64,000 nucleotides of DNA from Gordionus sp. m RMFG-2023 (Eukaryota > Nematomorpha > Gordioida > Chordodea > Parachordodidae): assembly GCF_954871325.1 (NCBI RefSeq), contig NC_088776.1, forward strand, positions 16,678,052 through 16,742,051. Reading direction: 5' to 3'. The notes under the pieces were generated by a model. The model worked only from the letters and a program-made list of their open reading frames with translations. It was not told the origin of the DNA and did not search any database. Positions 11,275 through 23,800 of this stretch are shown piece after piece; position 1 is the first letter of the stretch; the number at the start of each line of letters is the position of its first letter. Made by a program: the position numbers and the translations under genes.

Positions 11275-11730
11275 ATAGTGAGGTGGAATATATAAAATAA
11301 ATCCTACGATTTAAATATAAAAAAAATTCAATTATCCTAAAGCATTATTTTAGTCCAGCAGCGTCAATTGATCCAAAAAAAACTTCCAGTCCCTAATTTC
11401 TATTGAATTCCTTGTTTTTAAGTTTATAAGAACCAGTAAAAATTAAATTTTCTATCAACCCAAGATTATTTTGGATCAGTTGAGGGGTATATTTTATTGC
11501 CATTCATTTTTTAATAATTATATTTTGGTTAAATTATTATAAAATTGTCACTCAATTTTTTATATTACTTTATTTTATTGTGAAATTAGATAAAAGTAGG
11601 GGAGACTTAAAAAGCGATCCATGTCCGTGAAAACTCTTTCAAAGTTAGATTATTTTTTTAAAAATTTTAATTAGTAGTATAAATTTAATATATTCAAGTA
11701 ATATATATTATAAAATTATATAAAAATGAT
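11275..11730. other. AT-rich DNA between convergent genes
   Basis: It probably holds the 3' untranslated region of GTF2H1, since AATAAA is present on the minus strand near 11570. No other feature was recognised. Confidence 0.35.
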
Positions 11731-11823
11731 TCAAGATTTCTGAATCAACAATGCTTTCCTCTTCATCCATCCAGAATATTTTTCCAGCGCCGATCTTATC
11801 ATTAAGGACATGTGTTCAGTGGC
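11731..11823 (-). CDS. GTF2H1: GTF2H1 last exon
   Basis: 31 codons including TGA, starting after ATATTTGAAG. It encodes [20 protein letters not shown] then [10 protein letters not shown], corresponding to the human terminal helix ([20 protein letters not shown]). The small size and distance (nearly 1 kb downstream) make it easy to miss. Confidence 0.8.
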   Translation of the reverse strand, partial: ATEHMSLMIRSALEKYSGWMKRKALLIQKS

Positions 11824-14800
11824 CTTCAAATATTTAATTAATAATTAACATAAAATAAAAGGATATATTACATCTTATGAATATTAGTTTGGTTTTATAA
11901 TCATCCCAATAAACCTCAACAATCTTGTATTATATATGTGTTATTATAATATTTAAAATGTTTTAAAATAATTTTTTTTAGCATATAAAGAGACCAGAAA
12001 CATTAGCAAAGCAAAAAATTAATTAAAAAAATATATGAATCAGAGAGAGCTTTTGCATGTTGCTAATCTTATTTTGATAGTAAAAGGTGAAGTGAGATTG
12101 AAGAAAATACTAGCATGATAGGCCAGCATAATAAAAAAGCAAAATCCTTTAAGGTAAATAAAATAAAAGATGATGGCTTGAAATAAAAAACATTAGTTGA
12201 CAAGACAGACCAGTAAGATTATGGGCCAAGTGGTATAGTAATAAATTCAATTCGATGTGCTGTAAAAAAATTAGTTCACAAGAGATGTGGTAATACAAAG
12301 GGGGGGGGGGGGGAGAGAGTAAAAAGTATGTAATTATTTGTAAGTGTTTAGTCAATGGATGAGGGTGTTTTCTATTCTATAATTGAATATGGGGGATGGA
12401 GTTGCCTTATTTTTTTCTAGAAAATTTTTCTTATTTGGGAATATGATTGATGTGGTGGGAGATAATGATGCATCTCGAGTTTTGAGGGTGGGGTGCGAGT
12501 GTGAAAGGTTTCAGAAACACCAGTTCTAACCTAAGGGAAAAATTTATTATGAAATCGTAAGTATTTGTCCGAATATACAGGTAGAACGTTGGCTTTAAAA
12601 TTTGTTAAGTTAAAGAAATAGCAGTTGAGAATGATCAGATGACTAGGTGGTGTGTCACTGAGCACTGAGAGAAAGGAATACAACTGCGGTATTTAAAAAA
12701 GAAATAATTAGAAGGTGATCGGTCGTCATTTGGCAATTACTAAATTTGACTTGATTATGCAGATAGTTACATTTCTTTAATTTATATAAAAAACTTTGAT
12801 ATGAGGATGAGGCGAATTTTTGACGGTTTCTTCGATGCCTTTAATCCTAATAGCATAAAAATTAGTCAAGCAATCCTTCATCCTCTCCAATTTTTTATCG
12901 AGGGCAGAAGTGGTGACGGGAAAACAGGCATAAAAATGTCTCAGAAGTTCATTCAGAGCTAGGTAGGCTCGTTTGAGGTCCAAAATTATTTGAGGCGGAA
13001 ATAGTACTGGATTTGTATTGTAAAGGGTTAAAGTTTAAGGAAAACGAATATCGTAAATTATATAAAAGTACACATGTATTAAAAAATATGAATAAAAAAA
13101 TAGTCTTAATAGTTTGTCCAGGGTTAAAATGAGTACTTTTTAGATACGATACTATTTGATCTAGGGGCAAAATAATTTAATATTTTGATTAAAGAGAAAA
13201 TGGATTAATGCCTAAATAATTTTAAACCAGTCGTATTTATGACAATTAGAGATCTGCAAAATTAGGCCGGCCCGTACCCGGCCCGAGTGGGCTTCGGGCC
13301 GGGCTTAATTTTATTTAAAATAATCGGGTTCGGGTCGGGCCTAATATTTTTAAAAAAATTCGGGCCGGGTCGAGTCGGACCTTGGAAATTTTATTAAATA
13401 TATCTAAATTTATCAATTTTATATTGAATTTTTTATGTAAAATAAAATTTTTTGATTTAATTTATTGAAACTAAACGCTATATAACATATGTCTTTTATT
13501 TTAAGTAATTATAAAAATTAATTTCTATATTTAAGTAAATTCGGGCCTGGCCGGGCCGGTAAATTTTTTTAAATAAATTTCGGGTTCGGGCCGGGCCGAC
13601 AAAACTTTTTAAAAAAAATTTTGGTTTCGGGCCGGGCAAAACTTGTTTAAAAAAAATTTCGGGCCGGGCTTGAAAAATTAGGCCCGATGCAGATCACTAA
13701 TGACAATATTACGAGCGAGAATACAAATATCAACTATTCATTCATGATTATTAAGAATCAGCTGCATTTAGAAGTAAAAAACTTGGTGATATACCTGATT
13801 GTAATTATATATATAATATGTAAATAATAAATTCGTATTAAATTCCTATAATTTATTCAGTGGTTAGAGAATAATTAAATAACATGTTTAACAAGCTAAC
13901 ACTAATTGTGTTTGAGAATAAATTTAATTGTGGTTGATTTAAAAAGGATAATGGATATTTGCCTATTAATTAAATACTTGTAAATACTAAATACCATAAT
14001 TCTTTTTAAAAAAATTAATAAAAAAAGTAATTTTTAATATATAAGAAAAACAAACTTGCGATATCGATTTCTTGAAGCGATGAGTTTTCGACCAATTTAC
14101 CTCCGGGGGATAAATCGTTCATTACTAGAGTGGAATACTTTGTGAGTGTAGCTTCCTATTTATAATTAAAATAGCATTTTAAATGAGATAACTTACCTAC
14201 TTTAGAGGGTGGTCCAACTAATAAGCAAAATTAAATTTGTGTGTAAATAAAAATTCTTACACCTGAAAAAAAGTATATTATCCATACAAATAATATTTTA
14301 TGTATACCAAGAGATAAAAGGTTATGGTTATTCTTAACCCTCTATTGCGTGCTCTCTCAAAAAATTTAATTAAATGATTAAAATTATATTTCCCTAAAAA
14401 ATTTTTTATAAATCATTTAGATTTTTCATTATTTTATAGCATTGATAAATATTAGCATTTATTATAGAAATAAAATATTTAAACAAATAGGCCAAGAAGA
14501 GCGATCTTGAAAAATTAAATTTCCTAAAGTGTATAAATATGCCAATATTTATAGTGGATAATCTGGTGCGGGACCCGCCAATGCCAAAAGGCACTGGAGG
14601 ACCCGTGGCAACGCCGGGCATGTCTTTTAAACTTTAATGTATATTAATTATTCAATAAAATCATACATAATTGGTTTATGATCGCAGCTGACAGAGTAAG
14701 AATGTGCGAAAGTTATTAACAAAGTTTAAGCGATAAGTATTGGGTTCGGAAATTTTTGGTAAGTCTGGGTAAGGTCATTACACAATATTTTTAAAAAAGT

Positions 14801-17800
14801 TAATTTGATAAAAAGTGAGGATTTTAACATTGTGGCAAAGGACTTTATTTATGCTTGCCCCCTTACTTGAAAGTTTCCGAACCTGGTTATCAAAATGTAC
14901 ATTAGCGATTATCAGGCGCGTAACCAATGGGAGGGGGGAGGAAATTTTACCTCCCCCCTTCCCATCGCAAATTTGACTTCATAAATACAATTTTAAGCTA
15001 CGTCAAAATTTTGCAATGTCAATCAGGTTTATTTTTGTTGCTAGTTGTATTAATAAATATTTTCCTATAGCTAATTACTTTGTTGAAATTTACAAAAACC
15101 AAATTTAGATTTGGTTCAGGTTATTGATTTGGCGGCATAGTATAAACAGGTAAATAAGAATGAATGTAGATGAATATTTCTATAATATTTATTTAGACGT
15201 TGAATAGAAAGCTAAATCTTATGATACAACACTAATTAAACCTCGTCAAGCACCTTGGTAATTGCTGTAATATAAATGTTGGCTCAACTGAAGAATATTA
15301 TAAAATATCCATTTTCATTCCATTCTTAGATATTTACTTTTTTATGGCAATTTAAAGTACGCTTTTTAGATAAAAAAAGAGAAAGTCTTTAGCAATCTGG
15401 AAAATAAAATTTAAAAAATTAATATAATTATTATTGAATTATGAATAATTTAAAAGAATAGTTCCAAGATATGACCGGGCCGAAGGCCAGATAAGAATTT
15501 TTCCCCTATAAGAAAAATCTGGATACGCCACTGAACTATAGTTTTTATTTAATTTATTATACAATAAAATTATAACGCTTATGTATATACAAGAGTAATC
15601 TATCAATTAATGTAGGAGGGGTGTTGTAACGGTATTGTCCTCCGGAGTGTCATATAGCGTCACATTCAACGTTTCATCGAATATGGCTGGGTCGAAGCCC
15701 CTCTCTTGCTATTGCATCATCGTTTAGAGCATCGACTTCATCTATCAGATGGATGGGAGTTGAGGCTCTGATCCAAAGAAACGCGTCCTCGATCTTGGGC
15801 AATCCTTCAGTGTCTATGCCATGGAAAATGCTATGAGCCTGTTCGTTTCCTCTTGCCAAATGAACGAAATCCAAAAACCCGATAGAGAGCATGATTCTCG
15901 TTATCAAGTGCTCACAGGCTGGGGACCTCGACCCTCCCTATTTCACTATCGTGTAGGCCACTTGACTATCCGTGACGAGAGAGGATATCGTTTTGTAATT
16001 GTTGAGACCATATTTAGAACCCACCCAGATGGCTAATACCTCCATCTGGTTGATGTGCGGTGTTGCTAAGTCTGGTATCCCAAGCGCGTGTTTTGCTTCA
16101 TTGAAGGTAAATGAATATTTGTCCTCTAACGCCTCCGCAACTCCAATGTGTGTAGGTGACGCGTCGACATGGATCACCACATTGATTGGGAAGAGGAAGG
16201 GGAATGGTTTTATCAGGGTCGCTATCGCGACCACTACCTTCAATCGGTGGGGCTTCTTCATTGTTGAGCATGGTAGCATAGTACGGTGCGAAAACCCTTT
16301 ATAGCCCGGTTATAGAGTATGTGTAAAGATTAAGTATTCCTAACACTTCCAGAACGATATTACACTCGATACTCATCGATTGTAAAGAATACTTGTATAA
16401 TATCAATTGACAAAATCGCTAGCTTTGTTCTCCCTGTCCACAAAGCTGTCTTTGTGATAAAGTTGATATCGATGACAAGATAGGTAATCTCGCCTGTAGG
16501 AACCAGAACCGATTTTGTATAGTTCACCACTAACCCGCATGTTGTCATGTCCAAAAATGATATCGTATCTTGGAGTACTACGTGATTATGGAATGGAAGA
16601 TGATGATATCATCCAGAAATACCGAATAGTTTGCATTTTTAAGACTTCGCACAGAGATCTAGTACAACATTTTGCAAGGCATACAGCAAGAATCCTGCTT
16701 TCATCGGTAAGGTTTGTATCGATATTTAGCGCTTGACGTGGCGAATCCTAAGAAGCGTCGTCTGCTTTGCGCAAGAGGGATTGAATAGAATGCCGATTTT
16801 AAATGGATCTTAGTAGCCTTGTTGGCTAACGCTAACATGGGGGCTATCATTGGGATCGTTTTAAGACGAAAAGAATACTTGATAAAATTTCTAAGTACAT
16901 TTGAAAACTCTGATATGACCCTCGGTGTGCCGTTTTGCTTGGGTATCAAGAACAATGGTGAGCAGACAGTGGTGTCGTTCTGTTTGATCACTCCCGCTTC
17001 TACCAACTGGCTGATAATCGGGGTGTATTTCGAGGCCAATCGAATGAATCGATTCTTGAAGTATCCTACGTGGTCATTGATAGCCTGATTATCGAACTTT
17101 GGACAGAATCCCAGCAACGCGATTTTCTTTGTAAATGGTGATTGGGAGGGGTGGGCTTGAAAATTGCAGATAGATTTAATCTGGCTTGTAGATCGACCTC
17201 CAAACTATCCGTGGTATCGAGGCCCATGAGTCTAAGCAGTTTATGGAATTTTCCAAACGACGCGCTGACCACCGTTAGCGCAGACGGTGGTAGGATAGTA
17301 CACTATAGAGAGAAATCAATCTCTATCCGACGACAGCTTGTGCATTATTTCGTTAGTGTCGTTAATGTGGGGTCCATTTTGGAGTTCTGATCTCGTTGGT
17401 CTCTTGTTGGTTGGCCGCATGGCCCATGGTTAACTTTAGGGCCTCGATTTCCGATTTGTTTTGTGCCCCCTTCTAGGACATAGATCTTGTGTCGATGCTG
17501 GACACTGACGTTTAGTAAATTAATATTTAAGGAGAATGATGTGTTATTGTGTGGTTCATCTTTTCGGTAAGCCTGGGTACGGTGATCAATGTTTTTGAAA
17601 TAATTAATGATAACAGAAAAAGTCGTCAGATAAGACGCCATTGATCGAAGAGAGCAGCCCAATCAGAGCTATCAACGTTCTACCAGCGAGCATTAAAATA
17701 GCTATACCCCCCGCACCACCCGTAAACCATCGAATCCACCTAATTCGTACCTTTTGTTAACCGGGTTGGAAAACTTTCAAGTTAGGGGTTAAAATCCTCC

Positions 17801-20800
17801 CTTTTTATCAAATTAATTATTTTAAAAACATTGTGTAATGACCTTTGCCAGACTCACCAAAAATTTCCGAACCCAATACTTATCGCTTAAATCTTGTTAA
17901 AATAACTTTCGCGCATACTTACTCTGTCAGCCACGATTATAAACCAATTATATATGATTGTATTGAATAATTAATAAACAATAAAGTTTAAAAAACAGGC
18001 CCGGGGTGACCACGGGGTCCTTCAGTGCCTTTTGGCATTGAGGTTGGCCTGCAAAATATGAACATTTTTATTCACCTTATTAATACATTTTTATTTAAAT
18101 TAAAGGAAAGATTCTAAACTGTTGGTTATACTTGAAATACATGCCCTTTCCATCTGTAATTGCACTTTAGATTCCCTGCCTAATATCAAAACATTAATTA
18201 TTTTAGCTACCTTACCAATTAGTACCTGCACAAATGAAAGGTTTTTTTCAACTATAAAAAGGTTAAAAACCTATTTAATAAATACCACCGGTGAAAAACG
18301 TTAAAAGGATTAGCCCTATTAAATATTTATAAGGAGATTATTTTAGATAAAAATTTGATTCTAGATGAATTAGAAAAATCTCAGAGAAAAGTAGACCTCT
18401 CTTTATAAATTCAAATCAAAAATTGCAATATGATTATATTAGTTTTAATATATAATATATAATAATTTTTTGGTAAAATGAATTCTAAGTTATAACATTT
18501 ATATAATTTTTGTATTAACTCTTAAAATTTATGCAATTAATACTATTTTCAATCAAAGTACTGTGTATTAATTATATTTTGATAATATCGTTATATTTTT
18601 TTAAATAACATTATTTGCATAAGAATTACTTATTTATTACATTTTTTTAAAATAAAGTTTTTATAAAATAAAATTTTTAATATTATAATCTATATAAAAT
18701 ATCTACATTTTGAAATTTATTTTAAATAATAAAAATAAATACATGATTAAATAAAGGAATGTTACTTATGCTAAAGTATTTTTATATAAAAAATAAAATC
18801 TATAATGAAATACTCTAATTTGTTATATGCAAATATTTAAAATAATTTCATGCCTAAGATATAAAGCAATTGATTGTTCATATAAAATGGGAGGTTCCAT
18901 GAGAATATCCTGGCTATGCCACTGTTCTTTATCATATCCCCCTCGAAATATTAAAATATTTTACTGACAAATTTATTATTTAATATAAAATTTGATAAAT
19001 AAATTTGTTGTTAGAGATTAATTTTCAATATGTTTGATTGTTTTTTAAATATTACATTGAATATTTTTTTAAAATAGCATTTAGCCTATAAGCAAAATTC
19101 TGTCACATGAAAGTCCCTTTCCTTCCATTCGTTTTAGTTTTAAATGGAAAAGGAAGAACTTGGTGACTTCCTCATTTGACATTAGTAAAGTAATGAAAAT
19201 GAAAACGCTTTCACTGAACAATGTATAATAATTTAATACTTTACATCGAGCGTAGATTGAATGGATAACTTGTCCAAAGCATGCTTAACCGCATCTCTGC
19301 AATCTGCTAGGTATTTGGCATCTGATAGATATTGATTATCGGACATTACTATAGGTTCATCCATAATAGGACCCCTAGAGAATTCTTCTGGACTATTAAG
19401 CTTAAAAAAAATTTGTTTTTCACCGTGGTTGTCTAAATTATTTTGTTGATCTTTTGTATCTGTAATTTGGTTAGCGCCTTTTATGAGATCTTGGTATTCT
19501 AAGCTTAGCTTTTCTTTTAATATGTTCTGTTATCGATAAAAAAAAGATGATCAAATATGAATTAGTAAATATGAATTAGTATTATGTTAAAGTAATTAGA
19601 TAATTCAAGAGATGTACAAATTTTTAATAGCTGGTACTGATACCTCTTTGAAGTAGAATAATAATAATTTTAAGTGTTTTAAATCGATTTCAAAAAAATT
19701 GACCTTAATATTGTTTTTATGGTTAGATCCTTTTCCAGTGGGCATTTCGATAATATCCTGATTAACAATTGTTATGTCCTGCGTCGATAACATAGCATTA
19801 TCGGATACAAGCCTCTTTGAAGAGGTATTAACATTAATTCCGGTTTCGGATATGTGTTTTCTTTTTGGTAAAGTAGCCTGAGAAAGAAGAATGGAATGTT
19901 GATTGAATCGTTGGATTAGAGTAAGTGTTTGATTGTTTATGTCGGAGTAGAGATCGAAAATGGGCTAAATTTTATATTAAAATAAAAATTTAGCGACATA
20001 TTAATTATATAATTACATTATGTAAAAACAAATCAATTTTTTTTTACATAAAGGTAGACTAATTATCGCTTTTGCGCATCATAAAGTGAAGCTATATTAT
20101 TTGGCTCATATTAAATAAAATTCTAATCGCAACAAATATCGCGATAATTAGATAAATGTTTGAGGGACGGAAGGAGGGATTTTATAGTAATGATAGACTT
20201 ACGAAATTTAAATTATACAATAAATCTTGTTGCAAAAGTAGTATAATACTTCAAAAATTTCATTATTTCAATTTATATTTTTATGATATATATTACTTCA
20301 GAATACACGGTTTCGTCATCAAAGTTTTCTAAATCTAAAAGAGGATTGGGTTCACCTTTCTCGATTTCTTCTTGGACGCCTGGTTTTAATGATATATGTA
20401 TATTATGTTATGAAATTATTCTAAAATTATAGTGAACCATAAATAAATATGTTAATCCGAGAAATTATAAAGTAAATATTAAGATGAATATTTTTGTAGC
20501 TTATATTAAAAAATAGTAACTAATTTATACCTGTCTTCCACTTCACTCCCAAATTCTAAAATTTTTTGGATTCAAATTCCAATTTTTTTACGTTTAAAAC
20601 TAGATAAGGATATAAGAAAAGATATTTAAGGTATTCGGTGTTTATATTACAATTCTTAATCCCTTTTGCGCAATGCAAAATCTATGCTATTGTGATATCT
20701 GATCAAAGTAACCATTTTTATAACAAACAAGGAAACCTAAAAGATTTATAAAAAAAGAATATACTTAAATTGATAATTACTCACATTTAAAATAAACTAT

Positions 20801-23800
20801 GATGTATATATTAAAGCTCTTTATGGACCCGTTGCCAACCAAGTTCGGTCGGATTTTTGAAAAAATGGGCCCGGATAGGTCGGGCATTTAGATTCGATGC
20901 ATGGCTTCAATACGCTATAAAACAATACACGCACTTTTTTCGTCAATCCTGAGGCATTCGGAAAAAAAGTAGTCTTTGCTATTAGCCGATTGTTTCGTTA
21001 GATTTCTGTCCCGGTAAAAATAGTGAGACTGAAAAAATTTTGTCCAAAATTCTATATCCGATATAACGTGAGGCACATGTTCCTCGTGCTTTTGTTTAAC
21101 TGTAAAAAAAATTAAAAATGTAATAAATAAAGTGTTAGAATAAAATTATGAATGAATGTAAACTTTAAATCTTAATTAGGAATCGAAGCTCTCAGAACGG
21201 GCAAATCTAGGAGCCGGAAGCTGAAATTTTCAGAAACACGTCAAATTACCGGAATTTCCAAAAATTTTAAAAACCGGAACCATTTTTTTAAAAAATATTC
21301 AGAAACAAAACCTTTTTTGTCCAGGTTATAAACTTTGTTTTAAATGAATATTATAGGATTCTTTCTAACTCCTGATCAATTTACAGAACAAAGGTTTAAA
21401 TCAGAAACCTACAAGCGCGGACTAAAAAGTGGTATGATTCGTAAAATATTTTAAATCCGAAAGGTTTAAAAAATTATAAATTGCAGGATCAATTTTTTTA
21501 AAAAAAATTTAAATTATAATTAATCAGTTGGGAAATCAATATAGTGGAATTTTAAAAATTCTGGACATGTCTGTAAAACGATCAAAAATAAAAATCCGGG
21601 TTGGGCCATAAAATTCCGGGCAGGACAATAACGTAAAAATTTTTTCAGATCCGAGCCGGGTTTAAAATGTTGACCCCTATAGGTCTCTAGCTTAATGTTA
21701 ATCTAATATTTGGTGGCTATAATAAAAACGAATGAAGGGAATCCTAAGTAGGGATGTACAGATATTTTTTATCGGATCGGGCTGATATTTCATCTTTTTT
21801 AATATCGGTTATCAGTCAATATTATAAAATTTTCCATGGCGTAGGAAATTTATTACAAATTTGATAATATATATGTATTATGTAAATAAATGTTTATATA
21901 TGTAGTAATATTATATATATTCTACTTTATATCTTAATGGTCTTTTATTTATAATATATTATCTGTCTGTATATTGTTATGCGGCTATAAATCAAATATT
22001 TAAGGTATCGATAATTACAATAGTTATTTATTTTCTTGTTGAAATAATATTCTAATGTTTTTTATATCCAATTAACTTTTACCAAAAGATATATATATAC
22101 TTATGAATTGTGATAAAGATTATTATTTTATTACTTAAATAAATCTCTTTAATTCTTGTCTAACTCGATCCTTAAAATCCCTATATGGTGGATGATAGGG
22201 GAACCAGCTTAGTGCGCTGGTGGGGAAGGAGCTACATATAATTACTTTCGCTCGCATGGTATGGAAAACGACGCATGGTATGTTACCAAAGATGAAGAGT
22301 CGTTTATTAAAAGAAAAATTAATGATGGACAAGATATGAAAACAATTGCCGTATATTCCTGCGCTCAATTGAATGGTATTTAGGACGAAGAGCTGCGTTT
22401 AAAAACATTGTAATTACACATTATTTTACATTCAAAAATTCGTGCTTTTAATTTTTTGTCAAGTATTTAGATTAATTATAAATCATTTTAATTTTTTTGA
22501 CAAGCATTTAAATTAATAATAGACATAATTTATTTTAATAACAATTTTTAGTATAATAATATTATTAACTGGTAAGTGTAATGTAATATATAATGTTAAT
22601 CCATTTTAGGATATTATATGATTAATTACATTTATTTAGTTTAATAAAGCCTGTTAATAATGTAATATTTAAAGTTAATCCATTATTAGAATTATGATTA
22701 CAATTAGAAGTCTGCATTGGGCGTCTCGGTCGGCCCGCCCATCTAAGTGGGCAGGCGGGTGGGTGGGCAAAAAATGGGCAGGCGGGTGGGTGGGCAAAAA
22801 ATGAGCAGGCGGGCGGGATAAAAAATTTTAAACTATGAGCGGGTGGGTGGGCGGCTAAAAAATTTAAACAATGGGCAAGCGGGTTAAAAAAATTTAAAAT
22901 AATTTAAGTAAATATTCATAAAAAATTGTTCCTATGAACTTTTTGGATATTAAAAAATATTTTTTTGTATCATAAAAACTTTTTTCTTAAAATAAATAAA
23001 CTTTTTTGTATATTAAAACTACTTTGGTGGAAACGACAAGAAAGAGATTTGCCAAAGCTATCAAAATTAGCAAGAAAAATATTGGCAATTCCTGCAACTA
23101 GTGCTTCTTCTGAACGAGGATTTAGCATTGCTGGAAGGTTTTTAGAACAAAGAAGAACGTGTTTGAATCCAGGAAATGTCAATTCATTATTATTGCATTA
23201 TAATTACATATAATATCAATTTTATATATTTTTTCATAAATATTTTATTTGATCAAATAAATTATCCATAATTTAAATTGAATATTTTTTTATGCTTAAT
23301 ATAGTAATTTCCTAAATTATAAAACTTTTTGTAGAGATGTAATGCTGAATTTTTTTTATTAGATGCTTAAAAAATTGAAAGAATGGCCATAATTAAATTT
23401 AATAATAGCAAGCTTGGGTTAAAAAATTTTTGTAAATAATGGGTGGGCGGGTAAAAAATTTTAAACTAATAGGCGGCCGGGCGGGTAAGGAATTTTAGGC
23501 TAATGAGCGGGAGGAGGGTATATTTTTTCTTCATTGGGCTTATGGTCCAAAAACCCGCCCAATGTAGACCTCTAATTACAATTATACGGTCAATAAGCCC
23601 CGTATAGTGAAAATTATAGTTTTTTAAGTTAAAATTATAATTACGAGACTAGTATGGAGAGTTATATTGATCCCCCCCCCACCCTTTTTTTATGAATTGT
23701 TGGCATATTATTATTATTTCATCCTTTTACCTATATAACATACTTTTTTTCTCTCTCTTTTTTTAAATTTTATTCGATGCATGTAGTAATACTATATATA

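Larger units (their letters stand above)
14571..18050 (-). mobile_element. DIRS-like retroelement with inverted terminal repeats, broken
   Basis: A reverse transcriptase/RNase H region read on the minus strand is enclosed by a roughly 300-bp inverted repeat (14571-14900 against 17756-18050). The two arms share CAATGCCAAAAGGCACTG, TAATTATTCAAT, CTGACAGAGTAAG, AGCGATAAGTATTGGGTTCG and CATTACACAAT in inverse order. Inverted rather than direct terminal repeats are the hallmark of DIRS elements. It sits in a GTF2H1 intron. It is an old copy with five or more breaks. No tyrosine recombinase was recognised, so the family name is provisional. A hAT-type end (15519-15535) lies inside it. Confidence 0.55.

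Noticed and set aside
12149-12355. 68-residue ORF with a poly-Pro run
   Set aside because: Produced by the G homopolymer at 12301-12313; it has no other coding sign and lies in a GTF2H1 intron.
14912-15536. A single hAT element joining CAGGCGCGTAACCA (14912) to the CAGTGGCGTATCCA end (15535)
   Set aside because: The flanking 8-mers (GCGATTAT and AACTATAG) do not match and the termini belong to different families, so they are treated as separate fragments.
22135-22368. Minus-strand 77-residue ORF
   Set aside because: It is the complement of the plus-strand exon-like frame 22213-22383, which has better residue content and splice context.
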